Source: Vanessa cardui (Eukaryota > Arthropoda > Insecta > Lepidoptera > Nymphalidae). Taken from it: a DNA stretch of 64,000 nucleotides. The position numbers and the translations under genes were made by a program. Under the pieces are notes generated by a model. The model saw nothing but the letters and a program-made list of their open reading frames with translations, ran no database searches and was not told the DNA's origin. Below are positions 31,976 to 45,187 of the stretch, one piece after another. How positions within the stretch are numbered: position 1 is the first letter of the stretch; every line of letters begins with the position of its first letter. The stretch spans positions 7,750,001 to 7,814,000 of the forward strand of contig NC_061147.1 of NCBI RefSeq assembly GCF_905220365.1, given 5' to 3'.

Positions 31976-33041
31976 TCAATGATGAAATATGATGCTTAAA
32001 TAAGTAAATAAATAAAAACATATCCATTCAGTTTCTGTGCCTTCAGTGTCGTGTTCAGATCACATTCAAAGTAGCAAAATTAATGCCTCCTTGCGCCTAC
32101 AAAGGCGTTGCGCAAAATTCCCCGTCTACTATCTTAAACCGGCAGACCTTCATGCATTATATTAAGGAGACAATAGTTAACATGACGAGCACTCTAATAA
32201 ATAAATATATCATTTTTGACCGACCTCAAAAAGGAGGAGGTTCTCCATTCATGTAACTTTTTGATTTAATACGTTCTCAAAACAATGAAATTCAATCGGT
32301 GCCAATTGCAAACGCAATTATTAAAAAATTTCAAACGAGTGGCATCTTCTGATGTAAGTTTTATTACCATTTGTTTTGTAGTATTTTTTCAGTAAGGCTT
32401 TCAATAATAGTCTATTTGATTAGCATACCTACATATTTAGATTAGGGTATTAATAAAAGTTATGTAGAAAAAAAAAACAAAAGAATAATGAATAGTTCGT
32501 TTCATCTTGTACTATTAAAAGCGTATTCCAGCCCCCCACTTCATGTATGCATACTAAGTTACTCCTCCCATTTCTCGCCTGAAGTTAAAATTTCCAAAAT
32601 TACTTTCTTAGTAAGCGTGTACGTCGCGAAAGGACATAACACTATCAAAAATATTACAGGAAAAGCCGTTGAAAACAATTTCTGTATTCTAATAATGTTA
32701 TTATCATCACTTACCAGTGTCAAAGCTCAAATGCGATTAAATGGGATCCTGTGACAGAGCAACGAGCAGCCAGGCAGAAGTTACCTCCGCATTTATAACA
32801 TTACAACTGTATGTTTTTCATTAAATATAAAAATTGTATGAACAATACTAGAGCTTTATTATAATAGTTACAAATTATACATTTGTATTATACCCTTCCA
32901 ACAATAGCAACAGTACTGTACAGTACAACAGGTATGACAAAAGCCAGCACCACACCGAAGAATTGGTAATAAAAATTAATATTATTTAAGTTGAGTTCTG
33001 GTTCTAATAAGTATTGATAGATTAAAACCCTTTGAAGATAA

Positions 33042-33340
33042 ATAATCTATATTAATATCATAAATGTGAAAGTAACTCTTTCTGTCTTTCTCTTTGTCGC
33101 TCACTTTCTTTCACGACCAAACCAATAAGCCGAATTTAATGAATAAACGGTACATACACTAAAATAACATTTTTTACATTGTCTGTCTGTTTGTACCGGC
33201 TAATCTCTGGAAAAACTGGACCGATTTTGATGGGACTTTTAATAACAGATAGCTGAAGTAATATGTAGTAACGGAGGCTACAACAATAAGTTTTTACTAA
33301 ATTTAAACGCATACGAAGTAGCGGGGACAGCTAGTCCAAA
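33042..33340 (+). mobile_element. Non-autonomous Helitron-like element
   Basis: 5' ctatattaatatcataaatg, inner tgtctgtctgtttgtaccgg, 3' gaagtagcggggacagctag. Typical lepidopteran Helitron 5' and CTAG 3' ends. Confidence 0.65.
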
Positions 33341-33544
33341 AAATAACTCAATCGTTTTCCGTAAAATTGTCTTAAAAAACAAAAATTGTCTAAAGACATC
33401 CATTTTTGTATATAAAGATTACCATGATCTCATTGTGTACCTAATTACTTATACATACATGTATGAACAGATATATAGTAAAGTTTGTCTATCTCTATGT
33501 AAATCCCTTACCCAAATAACGTGAAGATTCAGACTAAAGGTTCA

Positions 33545-33775
33545 TCATCATCATCATCATCATTACATAGTATAAAACAAAGTCGCTATCGCTGTCGGTC
33601 CCTATGCTAAGATCTTTAAAATGTCATGATTTTGATGCGGTTTTTATTGTATATAGATGGATTTAAGAGGAAGGCTTACCTTTATACATGCACAATATAG
33701 TAGAGAAACACTAATAATTTTAGATGTTTTAGAGTGGTGTCGTGCGAAGCCGGGTCGGGTCGCTAGTTTTGTAAT
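33545..33775 (+). mobile_element. Helitron-like element, second family
   Basis: After (CAT)n: ttacatagtataaaacaaag...tgcgaagccgggtcgggtcg ending CTAGT. Reverse relative at 51330-51560; 5' fragment at 6140-6250. Confidence 0.55.
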
Positions 33776-34097
33776 ACATAGGTAGGTACATATGTATTTT
33801 GTTTGTGTAATTTCATGGAATACACATATACTAACTAGGAACCCCGTGAGCCCATGTATATTGTTAAATTAAAATAAAAAAAAGTGTACCTAGTGACGAG
33901 ACTAATGTACGAATAAGTATATAAAATAGAAACATGAAATGTGTTATGAATTTTATAATATTCATTAGTTCGTTAACAGTGTATCTACGTCAAACCGTAA
34001 CAATATTGTAAACGTAATAATTACAAGTAACGTTGAATTAAATGTTGCTGCGAAGAATAGGTATATAAAACGAATGTACTCATATTATATTACTATG

Positions 34098-34204
34098 TTT
34101 CATGCCAGTTCTTCTCGGTAGAATCAACCTATTGAACTGGCAGTAGTTCGTTTATACAGTAGTGTAAAATGAAGATATAAAGTGCTTGTAAAAGCCGATT
34201 TCAA
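34098..34204 (+). mobile_element. LINE L1 3' fragment, old
   Basis: tgccagttcttctcggtaga and the tail region, diverged; directly upstream of a young copy. Confidence 0.55.
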
Positions 34205-34838
34205 TAAATATATTCTTATAATATATTTATAATCTTGGAGCTAGAGACTCTCTTCGGGATGTTTTTAACAGAGTAGGAATACTTACTGTTGCGTCGCAAT
34301 ATATTTACAACAATATCATGTATATTCACAGTAACATTGATCACTTTGATAAAATCAGTGATAATCATTGTATACGCACTAGAAGTAAGGATAAACTTAT
34401 AACGCCAAGTTTCCGACTCCGCAAAGTCAATGGATCCTTCTTGGGGCAAGGTATCCGTTTCTATAATAAAATTCCGCAGAAATTTTTAACTTTGTCGTTT
34501 AGTAAATTCAAATCGTTTGTTAAAAATACATTGGTAGAAAAAGCATACTATTCGATACAAGATTTTGTAGATGATAAAAAAGCGTGGAGTTAATACCTGT
34601 TGACTTCCAAGCAGGATACATTAATTGAAATAATTGTATTTAATTAACATGACGTTGTATTTTTTAAATGTTAAAAAAGAGTAACTACTGAGTTTCTTGC
34701 CGGTTCTTCTCGGTAGAATCTACTTTCCGAACCGGTGGTAGCTTCACTTAATTGTAAAATGACGATTCAAAAGTGCTTATAAAAGCCTACTTGAATAAAG
34801 TTTATTTTGATTTTGATTTTTGATTTTGATTTTGATAA
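34205..34838 (+). mobile_element. LINE L1, 5'-truncated, young copy
   Basis: Carries the last 125 or so codons of a reverse-transcriptase-type ORF2 to TAA at 34591-34593 (NNIMYIHSNIDHFDK, TPSFRLRKVNGSFLGQGIRF, DDKKAWS), then a 3' UTR and (GATTTT)n tail. Differs from the copy at 61617 by only a few bases. Confidence 0.85.
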
Positions 34839-34975
34839 CATAACCACTTAATCTATCGTCATGAAACTTTGCATACGTCACGGCTAGAGACAGACAAAAC
34901 TACAATAAAAGTTACGGCTATTAGTTTTTGAAAGCAAAACAATAATAAATTACTACATCCTGTTTTGATTATTCA

Positions 34976-35172
34976 AAATCAAAATATACTTTACTCAAGT
35001 AGACTTTATAAGTACTTTTTTATATTAAGTGAAGCTACCACCGCTTCGGAAAGTAGGTTCTACCGAGACGAACCGGCACGAAACTCAGTAGTTAGTCTTT
35101 TTCACCATTTAAAAATACAGTCTTGTTTTGCCTGCCTGGAAGTCCACAAGTATTAATTCTACGCTTTTTTTA
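34976..35172 (-). mobile_element. LINE L1 3' fragment
   Basis: Reverse copy beginning with caaaatcaaaatatacttta and reaching the acgctttttttat segment. Confidence 0.75.
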
Positions 35173-35384
35173 TGGTTTGCATAATCTTGTAGTGAATAAT
35201 ATGCCTTCTTTAAAATATATTCTCAGTAATACTATTTCTGAATTATGAATGAATGCGAAATTCATAGCTATGGCATAGAATAAAGTAAACGTCTTATTAA
35301 AACGGGCCATTCCTCGTAAAGATGAACAAAGCCGAACATCTGGCAGCTTTGATTCGAATACTACATTTGTAAATTATATTTTAC

Positions 35385-35570
35385 TAGTTGTTGCTCGCGG
35401 ATTCGCTTGCGTTTTAGAGATTAGTTGTCATGTCTCAGGCAAAAAATAACCTTATGTCCTGTCTTGGAGTTCAAGGCTTCACACCAAATTTCTTCAAATT
35501 TGGTCTTTAGTTTGGTCTTAAAAGAGCGACAGGGTAATTTCCACATTTATAATATTATTATAGATGAGAA
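35385..35570 (-). mobile_element. Helitron-like element
   Basis: On the minus strand: tctataataatattataaat at the 5' end and gcgagcaacaactagt at the 3' end. Relatives at 45188 and 60377. Confidence 0.55.
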
Positions 35571-35574
35571 ATAA

Positions 35575-35760
35575 GAACTAGCGCGCACTGGTAACTTTTG
35601 TCACGGTGACTGTTTCGTCACTCTTGTCGAGTACACATATGTATGGAGGTGCGCGCACATTACGTCGTGACATTTGTGTCTGCATCTGTACATATTTACG
35701 GACTTGACAAGAGTGACGAAACAGTCACCGTGACAAAAGTTACCAGTGCGCGCTAGTTCT
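35575..35760. mobile_element. MITE with 55-bp perfect inverted repeats
   Basis: 186 bp. 35575-35629 and 35706-35760 are exact complements, starting AGAACTAGCGCGCACTGGTA, with a 76-bp centre. Perfect arms suggest a young insertion. Superfamily not assignable; no clear target duplication. Confidence 0.85.
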
Positions 35761-37986
35761 AACAGTTATCTAATAACATCACCAAGAATTTACAAATCCC
35801 AGGACATACATATATGAAAAAGTGGAATAATTTCGGAAAATAATATGTCGAGATCATTTGTCAAAGTAATGTATTTAGCATTACTTTACGTAAACAAATA
35901 AGCTTTGTTTTTTTATAATACAAGGTTAGTATTTCGACATTTTAATGAATGTTGTTATGGCATCAACGTAGTATACGCTTATAATCAGGAATTTTAGTAA
36001 ATACCAAACATCTGGCAAATTTTGTTTCGACCAGGGCTATTCTACTACGTTTATGGATAAGCTATTGATTTTATACCGATCGAACTGACTATTCCTCGCA
36101 AATATATGCTTCAGCTTAAGCTTTATTAAAAGCCAATTTGACTTATTTGTGTCGGCTGTGATACGATACCCGTTATATTTCGATCCGAATTAAATTGAAC
36201 AACGTTTCATCGTAAATTGGTAGAATAGAAAAACGTCAGAACGGCAAAGATTACTCTTGATTCAATAGCGGTAAATATTTGACTGTAGAATTTGCACCCA
36301 GGTGCAATCCAAGACACGGGTCATATATAACGCACCCAAACCATTTCAAAATAGTCATGGAATATTTTGATGTTATTTAACAAAGCTTTAGAAATAATAT
36401 TGATAATCACTTAATTTAACTGTTAAATTTAGTAATCGCTAATAGTTTTTGGTGCTGGTGCTGTCCTCTTAAGCTACAGAATAACCTGTAATAAGGTTCC
36501 GTATCCTTTTGAGATGGAACAAATTTGTGTTTTTATATTAGGATGTAATGTGTGCGATATTTTAAATACAAGCGATTATATTATCGTATTGAATAAGTAA
36601 ACTGTTATTGTAATGATGGAATAAACATATTGTAACATATAACTATTGTATTTGATATTATATGTATATATGAATGTATTTAAATGTAGATTGCTACACC
36701 GTATCCAGCTTATTCTATACAGAAATATATTGAACTGTCGTTCATAGGACAATAGAACCGGCCACTTGAAGGTATATACCGAATTAGTGACACTAGTATA
36801 AACAGGAAATATTATTATACAGATATAAATGCAATCTATCCCTTAGGCACATAACACATTATCCGATGGGGTGAAATGTCACACACGACAATACGTCCGT
36901 AAAGAGACCACACATGCCCTAACGTTTTTCCACGCTTTCCGAAACATGGTAACACTTCCAAATTCAATGTGCCGCTGAGAATTTTTTAAATAAAAAAAAA
37001 AAAAAGTTTTATTTTATATTGGCCCAACCCAGTCTTTGAACCTTAGAATACGCCGAGTGTAGTCATTAATTAAATGATAATTAGGTACTAGAACAATGAA
37101 GAAATCATATTATAGTAGTTTTTTATTATTGTTTTTATTTTAATAAACTTGATGTTGTCCAATATAAAAAAAACGCAAACTTATTAAATAGTACTCCACA
37201 ATTAAAAAAATATTGTTTTTTCTAAACATTTTTTCCTTATGATTCCCATCGAAGAATTACTGGTCACCATGCCTTTTGTTTATTTATTCTTTACGAGCAG
37301 ACAGCAGCAGCCATATAATATCAAACGGCGAAACGTGAATGTTTATTAAATTTTTCGACAAACGGAAGATTCGTTTGTGATAATTTCGTAGTGTAATATT
37401 GTTTTGCGTCATTACATATAATCGTCATAACGTTTTACGTCAATGAAAAGGAAAAAAAACACTGATGCGCCAAAATAATACTTTTGGGAACTATGTTTAT
37501 TGCCTTGACTTTAGATATCATTTCCTACAAGTATCAATTTGGCGCTTTAGTCTTTCTTACTTTGCACTGACGATTTTATATTTAAGTAAAAGTGCAAAGA
37601 ACTGCTACCTAATATTAAAACATAATAGTTTTATTTTTAAACTCACTATTGAAGTCATCTACATGTTTGTGTAGTCATTGAATCTTTACCTTTAAATAGT
37701 ATAAAATGTCGCTGATTTCATGGATCCGTTTGTTCGAAAACTTTATCTATGAAATTGATATTAATGTAATAGACTACATAAATACAAAATTCCAGAAAGG
37801 TGTAAATTAGTAGATTTATTTTTGAAATCATATAGTAATATCTCCCTCACAAATTTATAAATAAAAAAGCAAGGAGCTCACAAATCTGAGACAATAACGT
37901 ATTACTACCCCTACTTCTATGAACAGTTCAGTTCTATGAACCCAGAATCTCGCGATCTACGACTAGATATGTTATGCGAAAAACCA

Positions 37987-38025
37987 TTGACTTTGGCTAG
38001 TTGGTAACCAACTAGCCAAAGTCAA
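37987..38025. repeat. 19-bp perfect palindrome
   Basis: TTGACTTTGGCTAGTTGGT, one A, then the exact complement. No loop, so it is cruciform-prone rather than a transcript hairpin. Confidence 0.9.
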
Positions 38026-38717
38026 CCGATAACCCTATACAATCATAAACACTTGATTAATTGTAATTTTCAATCTACATCAACCGTTATAAATGACTAT
38101 CCTGAACTTCAGTTTATCATCGCTGGAATGTGATTATTGAAATGAAATAGAGCTGTCGAATCTGTTTATGAAACACTTTTTAAAACGGGACGTTTTCATT
38201 GCGATGCGTAGTTCAAATAGCACAAAGTGTGCGCCGTGTTTACGTGCACTTGTAACAAACTACAATGACACAAAAACATAAAAGATGCGAAAAGTAAAAT
38301 AAACAGAGCCGTAAAAAAACAAGGCTGTTCCAACCATCATTCATTCCAGGCAAATTTTCATGTGGATCATGAAATTCCGAGGTAGGAGCTTCAGTTCACG
38401 GTTGGCTACCCAATGGGAAAAATGTGAACAGTGTGTGACATTGTATATAGTGTTAATATTTACGGAGACAAGCGAATATGATCCTTAAGTCAATAGGAGT
38501 GCTCTAAAAATAAATGACAAATTGCCGAAACCTCCGGATGTCTAAGGGCATATATTCCAAGCTACTTTGACAAAGTTTCCTCATATTAAGATGATATGTT
38601 ATATTATATTTACTTTTCAATTATTAATAAGTCATTATATACATACAAATTATGCGGTCTTAGTGACGAAACGTGATTCAAGTTGTCACGGTTGATTTTC
38701 AGAATGATAAATCTTTG

Positions 38718-38806
38718 CACTAAAACTGTCACATGTAACTCCTACGATTACATTTGAAACTGAAATCAACGATTCCCTATTCTCAATATGAATGTATAAT
38801 TATACC
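38718..38806. repeat. Dispersed repeat, inverted copy of 361-452
   Basis: Reverse complement of the repeat near the window start, ending tgaatgtataattatac. Confidence 0.7.
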
Positions 38807-39166
38807 TTCAAAGGCAAATACATAATACTATCCTAAAATATTTCCGGGGCATAACATGCATAACTTACGACATAATAAGTACCAAGAGAACTCACGACTG
38901 GCGAATCCATGCGACTATAAATTTGTATTAAGCATATAACATAAATTCATATTTGATATTCCTTAAAATGTGTAATATTAGATTTGAAGACCAGGAATCA
39001 TTCACAATCGTCAAGTAAATAAAGCTGAGGTTTCCAAAAAATTAATGTAGCAAAATTTTCTCTTTACTCTTAAATAAACAAGAATTTAAAAAATGGTAAA
39101 TTATCTAATTTTAATACAACAAACTGATCCATTACTTAGATCAGTCTAAGTAAGGATCATCAGTAC

Positions 39167-39282
39167 ATGTTTCGACCAAAACGGTCCACCGGTGGTCCTT
39201 TAACCTCTATCTCACCTCTAGGAAGCTGTGACACCTCTAGCGAAGCTATTGACAAGCTCTATCTCGGAACGCCGACAGAAAG
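39167..39282 (+). other. Possible unassigned exon
   Basis: Open, more GC-rich frame reading MFRPKRSTGGPLTSISPLGS, then DTSSEAIDKLYLGTPTER, between catcag|tac and a gaaag|gttacc donor-like site. It stands out from its AT-rich surroundings. No family recognised. It could be the first exon of an unseen gene or chance. Confidence 0.3.
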
Positions 39283-40729
39283 GTTACCTGAAACTAATTT
39301 AAGTCTTAACTATTTAATTTTGCAATTGTTTATCAGAAAGCTTAGGTTATTGCTTAAATTTTATCTCTGTAATATCATAATGTAAGGCAAAGTTATTTGT
39401 TACTAAAAATCTTTTATTGATTATAAAATATATTTTATTCTTAGTTGCAATGTTTGGATGTGTATACAAAAATTTTGTATATGTACATTATTAGTATCAG
39501 GATTGCCGTTGCCGTATGCGCATGAGAAAGGAAAGCCAGACAGACGCGCCGTAACGCGTTACGTAACGAAGTTCCGTTGAAAATTATTACTTCATAAAAA
39601 AAAAGGAACAATTTTTATTTCTAATTGAAGCCGATTTAGTGGTGACATTATATTTTATTCATAATATAACATACATAACGATATTTGGTAACAAAACTAT
39701 CCGCAAACTAAAACCCCTTAAATCAAAATCATTTAGCATTAAAGAAGAATAGTTTTCGAGTGGCTCTCGAACTCTTTTTCACATTAAATATGAGTGAGTA
39801 AGTTTATTAAATAAATTATTAAGATAAAATATAATTTATTAAAACTATAGAGAATGATTTAAATAACTTTAATAAATGTTACATTTCATAAAAGAAAGAG
39901 ACGTCATTAAAATTTTCCTTTCAAAATTAAAAATAAATGCACCGTCAACCTTTGTAAGTAAAATTAGCAAAAGGAACAAATAGGTCAGTGGGCTTTTAAA
40001 GGTACACGGTCCAAAGGACTTTTCTATATGTGTCGGGCCCACCTTGCCTGATTAGACTTACGCATCCACTTCACATATCGATTGCCCTGTATCTAACGAG
40101 CGGGAAAAAGTTAGTGTCAGATAATACCTGTCATCTAATGGCCGGTTTGCTGGCTGACAAATAATATATAGAAACTCTGTGGTCTGAAACTCCATAGTAA
40201 TAATTTATTTGCCGCGTATTTTTTTTTATAAAAATAATTATACTATGTATTGTACATAGTTTAGTTTTAATTAGTGAATGCAGAGGGTGTGTATTATGTA
40301 GTTAGGTCATTTTTGATTTTACAAAATAATTAATTACGGAATTTTAAATCAAATAATTATATAGTATTAATATTTAATAAGTATTGTTTGTCTGGAATTA
40401 ATGTAAATTTAGTTAAATTTTAATAAACAATATTGTAACGTCCAATTTATTCATCAATTTGAGAGATTAATAAGCGAACGAACTCAATTAGCTATCGTAA
40501 ACTCACCATAAGCGCCGCAATTTAGGTTTACAGCTTTATTTTTATTTCATTGGTTTTAAAATATGTTAAATATTTGATTATTATCAATATGCAATTACTA
40601 ACTTTAAATATAAAGTATAACAAGGAACAATTGCATCATTTTATTTTATTAAATATATTATTATGGTCCAATGATTTTAAATTGAGGATCAAAATTGTTC
40701 GATATGAAGTATTGAGAGTATAATTTCAG

Positions 40730-40900
40730 ATGGTTATAAGTAAAAATCGAAAATTATGTTACTGTGCGTGTTTCCTTGCGTTGGTGCTCAGTTACTACCT
40801 AATAGACTTCCGTCGTGTGTGTTATAAGCTATTGTTGCATCTGTTCTACTTCGTATGCGATATGCTCAAACTTCTGATGAAGTTAGTTGAGCTGTACTGA
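40730..40900 (+). CDS. Candidate 56-aa hydrophobic small ORF
   Basis: ATG directly after an acceptor-like taatttcag. 56 codons, TGA at 40898-40900. Hydrophobic stretch LCYCACFLALVLSYYLI, then basic FRR, then an amphipathic or hydrophobic half LLLHLFYFVCDMLKLLMKLV. Codons are less AT-biased than the flanks. Could be a membrane micropeptide. Not recognised, and chance is possible. Confidence 0.35.
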   Translation: MVISKNRKLCYCACFLALVLSYYLIDFRRVCYKLLLHLFYFVCDMLKLLMKLVELY

Positions 40901-41609
40901 GAGGATGGAGTAATCTTGAGCGTTGGTAAGTTTCGTTTGTTATGCTTTTGTTGACGTTCTAAATTCAAAAAGTTGTTCCTATTACAGAATTGTTATATTA
41001 TGTTAGAAGGAATTTTGCTATTGCTAGGTACCGCAACGATATACAGAGTATTTCCTAAGTACATATTGTTGTGGTTTTTATTTTGAAGGAAGGTAAGCTA
41101 TTACCGGGCACAACGGATGTGTAACATCTTACTTCCTTAGGTTGGCGGAGGATTGGAAGTGTAAAGAATAGTTATAGCTGATATTTTTATCTCCGTCAAT
41201 GTCTATTTAACGTTTGTTTTTATCATAATATAAATGTTAGGCTTGGTATAAATATTTGAGCAGTTGACTAGTCCTATGAGCGTGCTTTTACCGAAATCGT
41301 TAAGGAGAATCCTTAATATTTCGAAAGCCTTTATAATTTATGTGAAGTATTGTATATTTTACCTTGTATAATAAGTAAATACTTTCATACTTATGTTTCA
41401 ATTGCTTATTCAATTAGTCGTTTCAAACAGTACAGTATAAAGTTATTGAGGATTTTGTCTGAGTTCTTGAAGTTAGAAATGTATAGGTTCACTCCCGGCC
41501 ATTGAATGTACAAGTTACACAAGCCGTTAATCCTCTTTCTGAAATCTTTTCAGTCCTGTCGGTTTCTCTATCGGATAATGATAGTGAATAATGTATATGT
41601 ATAATAAAA

Positions 41610-41901
41610 AAGTAAAGTAACAGCCTGTAAATTTCCCACGGCTGGGCTGGGCCTCCTCTCCCATTAACGAGAGGGCTTGGAACATATTCCACCACGCTGT
41701 TCCGATGCAGGTTGGTAGAATGCACATGTAGCAGAATTTTGATGAAATTAGACACATGCAGGTTTCCTCAGGATGTTTGTCTTAACAGCCAAGCACCAGA
41801 TGAATTATAAACACAAATAAAGCACATATTTATAGTGGTGCTTGCCTGGCTTTGAACCCGAAATCATCGGTTAAGATGCACGCGTTCTAACCACTAAAGC
41901 A
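41610..41901 (-). mobile_element. tRNA-derived SINE (family A, TTTAC tail)
   Basis: Reverse copy of the second subfamily: tail aagtaaagtaacagcctg and the aattagacacatgcagg variant. Confidence 0.85.
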
Positions 41902-42597
41902 CTTTATTATTTGCACACACATATACTTGCTCACGATATATTCATGCCTAATCTCTATACACCGAGTATACACCATGATCAAAATATTGTACTAACATTA
42001 GGATAAGATAATTGTTACTAACAAAAATGGACATATTTGAGACATATCTGAAATAAATGAATTATCATTAAAAAAAAAACGATTTAGACGATATTATTAT
42101 CATCATCATTAAATTCGCTACATTAATTCTGTAACCGCTAAATCATACAAATACATATACCACGTATAAATGTAGTCATAGAAAAGTTTAATTTAGACAA
42201 AATTTGCATTCAATTACATGCATTATACGAATGAGGTCAGCTTTTAGCTGCTTTTCGGAAATTTAAAATGTCGATTTAAATATTTTTAATAGGTCCTACA
42301 TTAGAAGACTCCATGCGTATAAAAAATTAACTAATCTAATTAATTAGTAACTAATATAATAAGATGTAAGTGTCTAGCAATACGGCATATCTTCGCACCG
42401 AAACAATTAGTAAGAAATTAAATGCGAAGTGAGCTTTGAAAGTAGGTTTATTTATTTTTTAACGTTAATTTATATTTTCATAAAAATTATAGCAAAAAAA
42501 TCATCAAAATTTCCTCACGGATTATAGATTTGATTTTTTTAGCAAATTATCCGAACATTCATTTCACAGTATCGATTTGTTTGCACGTAATCTGCAC

Positions 42598-42680
42598 AAG
42601 ACTGGGCGTGGGCGATTTTTGGGAGAGGCCTATGTCCAGCCGTGGTCGTCCTTCGGCTGATATGATGATGACGATGATGA
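42598..42680 (+). mobile_element. RTE-like LINE 3' tail
   Basis: gggagaggcctatgtccagc followed by tgatatgatgatgacgatga, the usual 3' end with (ATG)n tail. Relative in reverse at 50765-50960. Confidence 0.65.
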
Positions 42681-43099
42681 ATCTGGAAGAAGTGATATCT
42701 TCTAAAGTATTCATTCGAATCATACAGTGTTACGGATAATTTAATTTTATATCTATTCAATTTTCAAGGTAGCAACACATTTATAATAAAGCCTAGTTTC
42801 TCAATAAAATGTTATAATTAAAACATTTTTTTTTATTGTATCTCAGAAGATAGACACAGGTTATCGCGAATTTTCCGTAGAACTTTTGCTTTTACTGGTC
42901 AGAAATAGCAGTATAAGCGTCCAGTTTTTTGGTTCACGCCATCATAGGTCAGCCTTTTTAAAAAATATTTACAAATTATACATTCAAAGAGAATTGCTCT
43001 TTGTATTCCTGAAACCCGCATCAAAATCCGTTAAGAGATACAAACAAACATAAATAGTTTTATACTATTTGTACACATTATTTTTATGTTTAAAAAAAG

Positions 43100-43660
43100 C
43101 TTTTATTTATGGTATAGGTTGGCGGACGAGCATTTCGGCCACCTGATGGTAAGAGGTTACCATCACCCATAGACAATGACGCTGTAAGAAATATTAACTA
43201 TTTCTTACATCGTCAATGTACCACCAAACTTGGAAACTGAGATGTTACGTCCCTTGTGCCTGTAGTTACACTGGCTCACTCATCCTTCAAACAAACTCTC
43301 AAACTCAAATTCCTTTATTCAATATAGAAGCATTACACTTACTTATTGATTGTCAAATAAACACTACCACCGGTTCGGAAAAAGGAACACCCTGACCTGA
43401 GAAGAACCGGCGAAAGAAACTCAGCGGGTCTTTTTTTTTTGTTATTTTTTTTTGTCAAATTAATAAGATACATAGTAGTATATGATTAGAAATAGCCAGG
43501 AGGCGATCGTTTCATTCCCAAGGTGTGCTATCAAACATAAACTCGCTAATTGTATAGTAACAGGAACACAACAATACTGAGTACTGTTATTTGGTGGTAG
43601 AATAACGGATGAGAAGGTGGTACCTACCCAGACGGGCTTGCACAAAACCCTACCACCAAG
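43100..43660 (+). mobile_element. Family R repeat split by a LINE fragment
   Basis: R sequence 43100-43295 resumes at 43560-43660. Between them (43296-43560) lies a reverse-oriented LINE 3' end (L2; accaccggttcggaaaaagg). Shows the insertion order: R first, L2 later. Confidence 0.75.
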
Positions 43661-43920
43661 TAATGAGTATTTGAATTTCTTGAAAATAAAATACGATTTA
43701 AACATTATCGATACTCATTATCGCGGCAATAATGATCACTAATAGCAACTAGCGATCATATCTATTAGCAGTTTCAGTATGTTTACTAACTAACATGTTT
43801 ATGCTTAACATAACCAAGTATCCTTTGTTGCTATGAGTTTAAAGCACGCTGTTACTAACTCGCGTCGAATTATGTACCGTAGGAAACTAAATACGAACGT
43901 ATACTGATATTTATGTGATG

Positions 43921-44280
43921 TAATAGCACGTTGTTTTGGGTGTTTTCTATAGCATCGTTATTACGTGGTCGATTTGGGGTGGTAGGTTGTATCGTAGATT
44001 TGACAATAGACCCAAAGGGCAGATTGAAATCTGAGTATAAAAAATAGATAAATTTACAATAGACCCAAAGGGCAGATTGAAATCTGAGTATAAAAAATAG
44101 ATAAATTTGTAACCTTTATATATATATATTTGTAATAGCACATTGTTTTGCGTGTGTTTTCTATAGCATCGTTATTACGTGGTAGATTTGGGGTGGTAGG
44201 TTGTATCGTAGATTTGACAATAGACCCAGAGGGCAGGTTGAAATCTGAGTATAATAAATATATACATTTGTAGCCTTATA
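43921..44280. repeat. Tandem duplication with nested 51-bp duplication
   Basis: The segment from tagcacgttgttttgggtgt to tgaaatctgagtata recurs about 215 bp later (44136-44260). Inside the first copy a 51-bp piece (acaatagacccaaagggcag...) is itself doubled. Confidence 0.8.
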
Positions 44281-44711
44281 TATATCAATGTTGTATCATA
44301 AAATGTCTCAATTTTAATATATGAGAATCATTACTATAATACTTCAAGTATACGTAATAATACTTATAACATGTGCGTGACAAAGCGATTTCAGTACTAT
44401 ACGCCTCCTTGTCTTATGAACCTCATAATATGTATCTATTGAAGGAAGTCCTTGCGAAAAAAAACTATGTACCCAAGCATATCAATTGTTGCCTTTGTCG
44501 ACACAAATAAAAAAAAAGACTACAATTTCAAGAACTGCAACTAAAAATATTATTCTTAATTTAAATTTAAATTAATCATTTGCATTGTAACTGATATCAT
44601 ATATGCGAAAAAGAGGTTGTTTATTTGTCCGTTATGCTTTCACGTATTATCAACTCAACTGATTGTTATGAAATATTCCGTACATTTTCAAAGTGTAGAA
44701 GTGACTTAATT

Positions 44712-44756
44712 ACATATAACCCTTCACCCATCACAACAGGGTGAAGGGTTATATGT
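44712..44756. repeat. Perfect 18-bp hairpin
   Basis: ACATATAACCCTTCACCC, 9-nt loop, exact complement. Terminator-like in shape, but in an animal genome most likely a small palindrome. Confidence 0.85.
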
Positions 44757-45187
44757 TAACAAATTTCGCAAGACTTAAAGAAACAATAAAAAAATTTTGA
44801 TTTCATCTAACAATAATAAAAACGAAATACACATTTAAAGTACAAAAAAAGCTTGAAATATCACAGCGTACGTCACCTTGAAAATAATCCGGCGAAACAA
44901 GCATTGTACAATAGCTCAATGAAGATACGGAGTTTCGGCGTAACATTAAACGGTAGCCTCGCACTCGGTGTTGACAGATTCGTCCAAACAAAACGAAAAA
45001 TATTCGAAACAACTTCACGCTAACATAGACCTTATTGTTATAGATATAACATCCTTAGTTCGATAAACATATCATCTATGCATAATTCGAAGAATATTTC
45101 TTAAGTAATCAGCAATCGCGGAAAATAGTATTAAAATTAATATTTTTTTGCACTCTTATTAAAGAAAATTTGAAAATAGAATTGTTT

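Larger units (their letters stand above)
35761..41600. other. Gene-poor intergenic DNA
   Basis: No recognised gene. Apart from the palindrome at 37987, the repeat at 38718, the possible exon at 39167 and the small ORF at 40730, I see only AT-rich sequence with a faded family-R piece near 41090-41180. Confidence 0.45.

Noticed and set aside
32488..32754. 88-codon ORF as a gene
   Set aside because: No domain, no splice context and AT-driven composition; nothing supports coding.
44712..44756. Rho-independent terminator
   Set aside because: Hairpin lacks a T-run and the DNA is from an animal; kept only as a palindrome.
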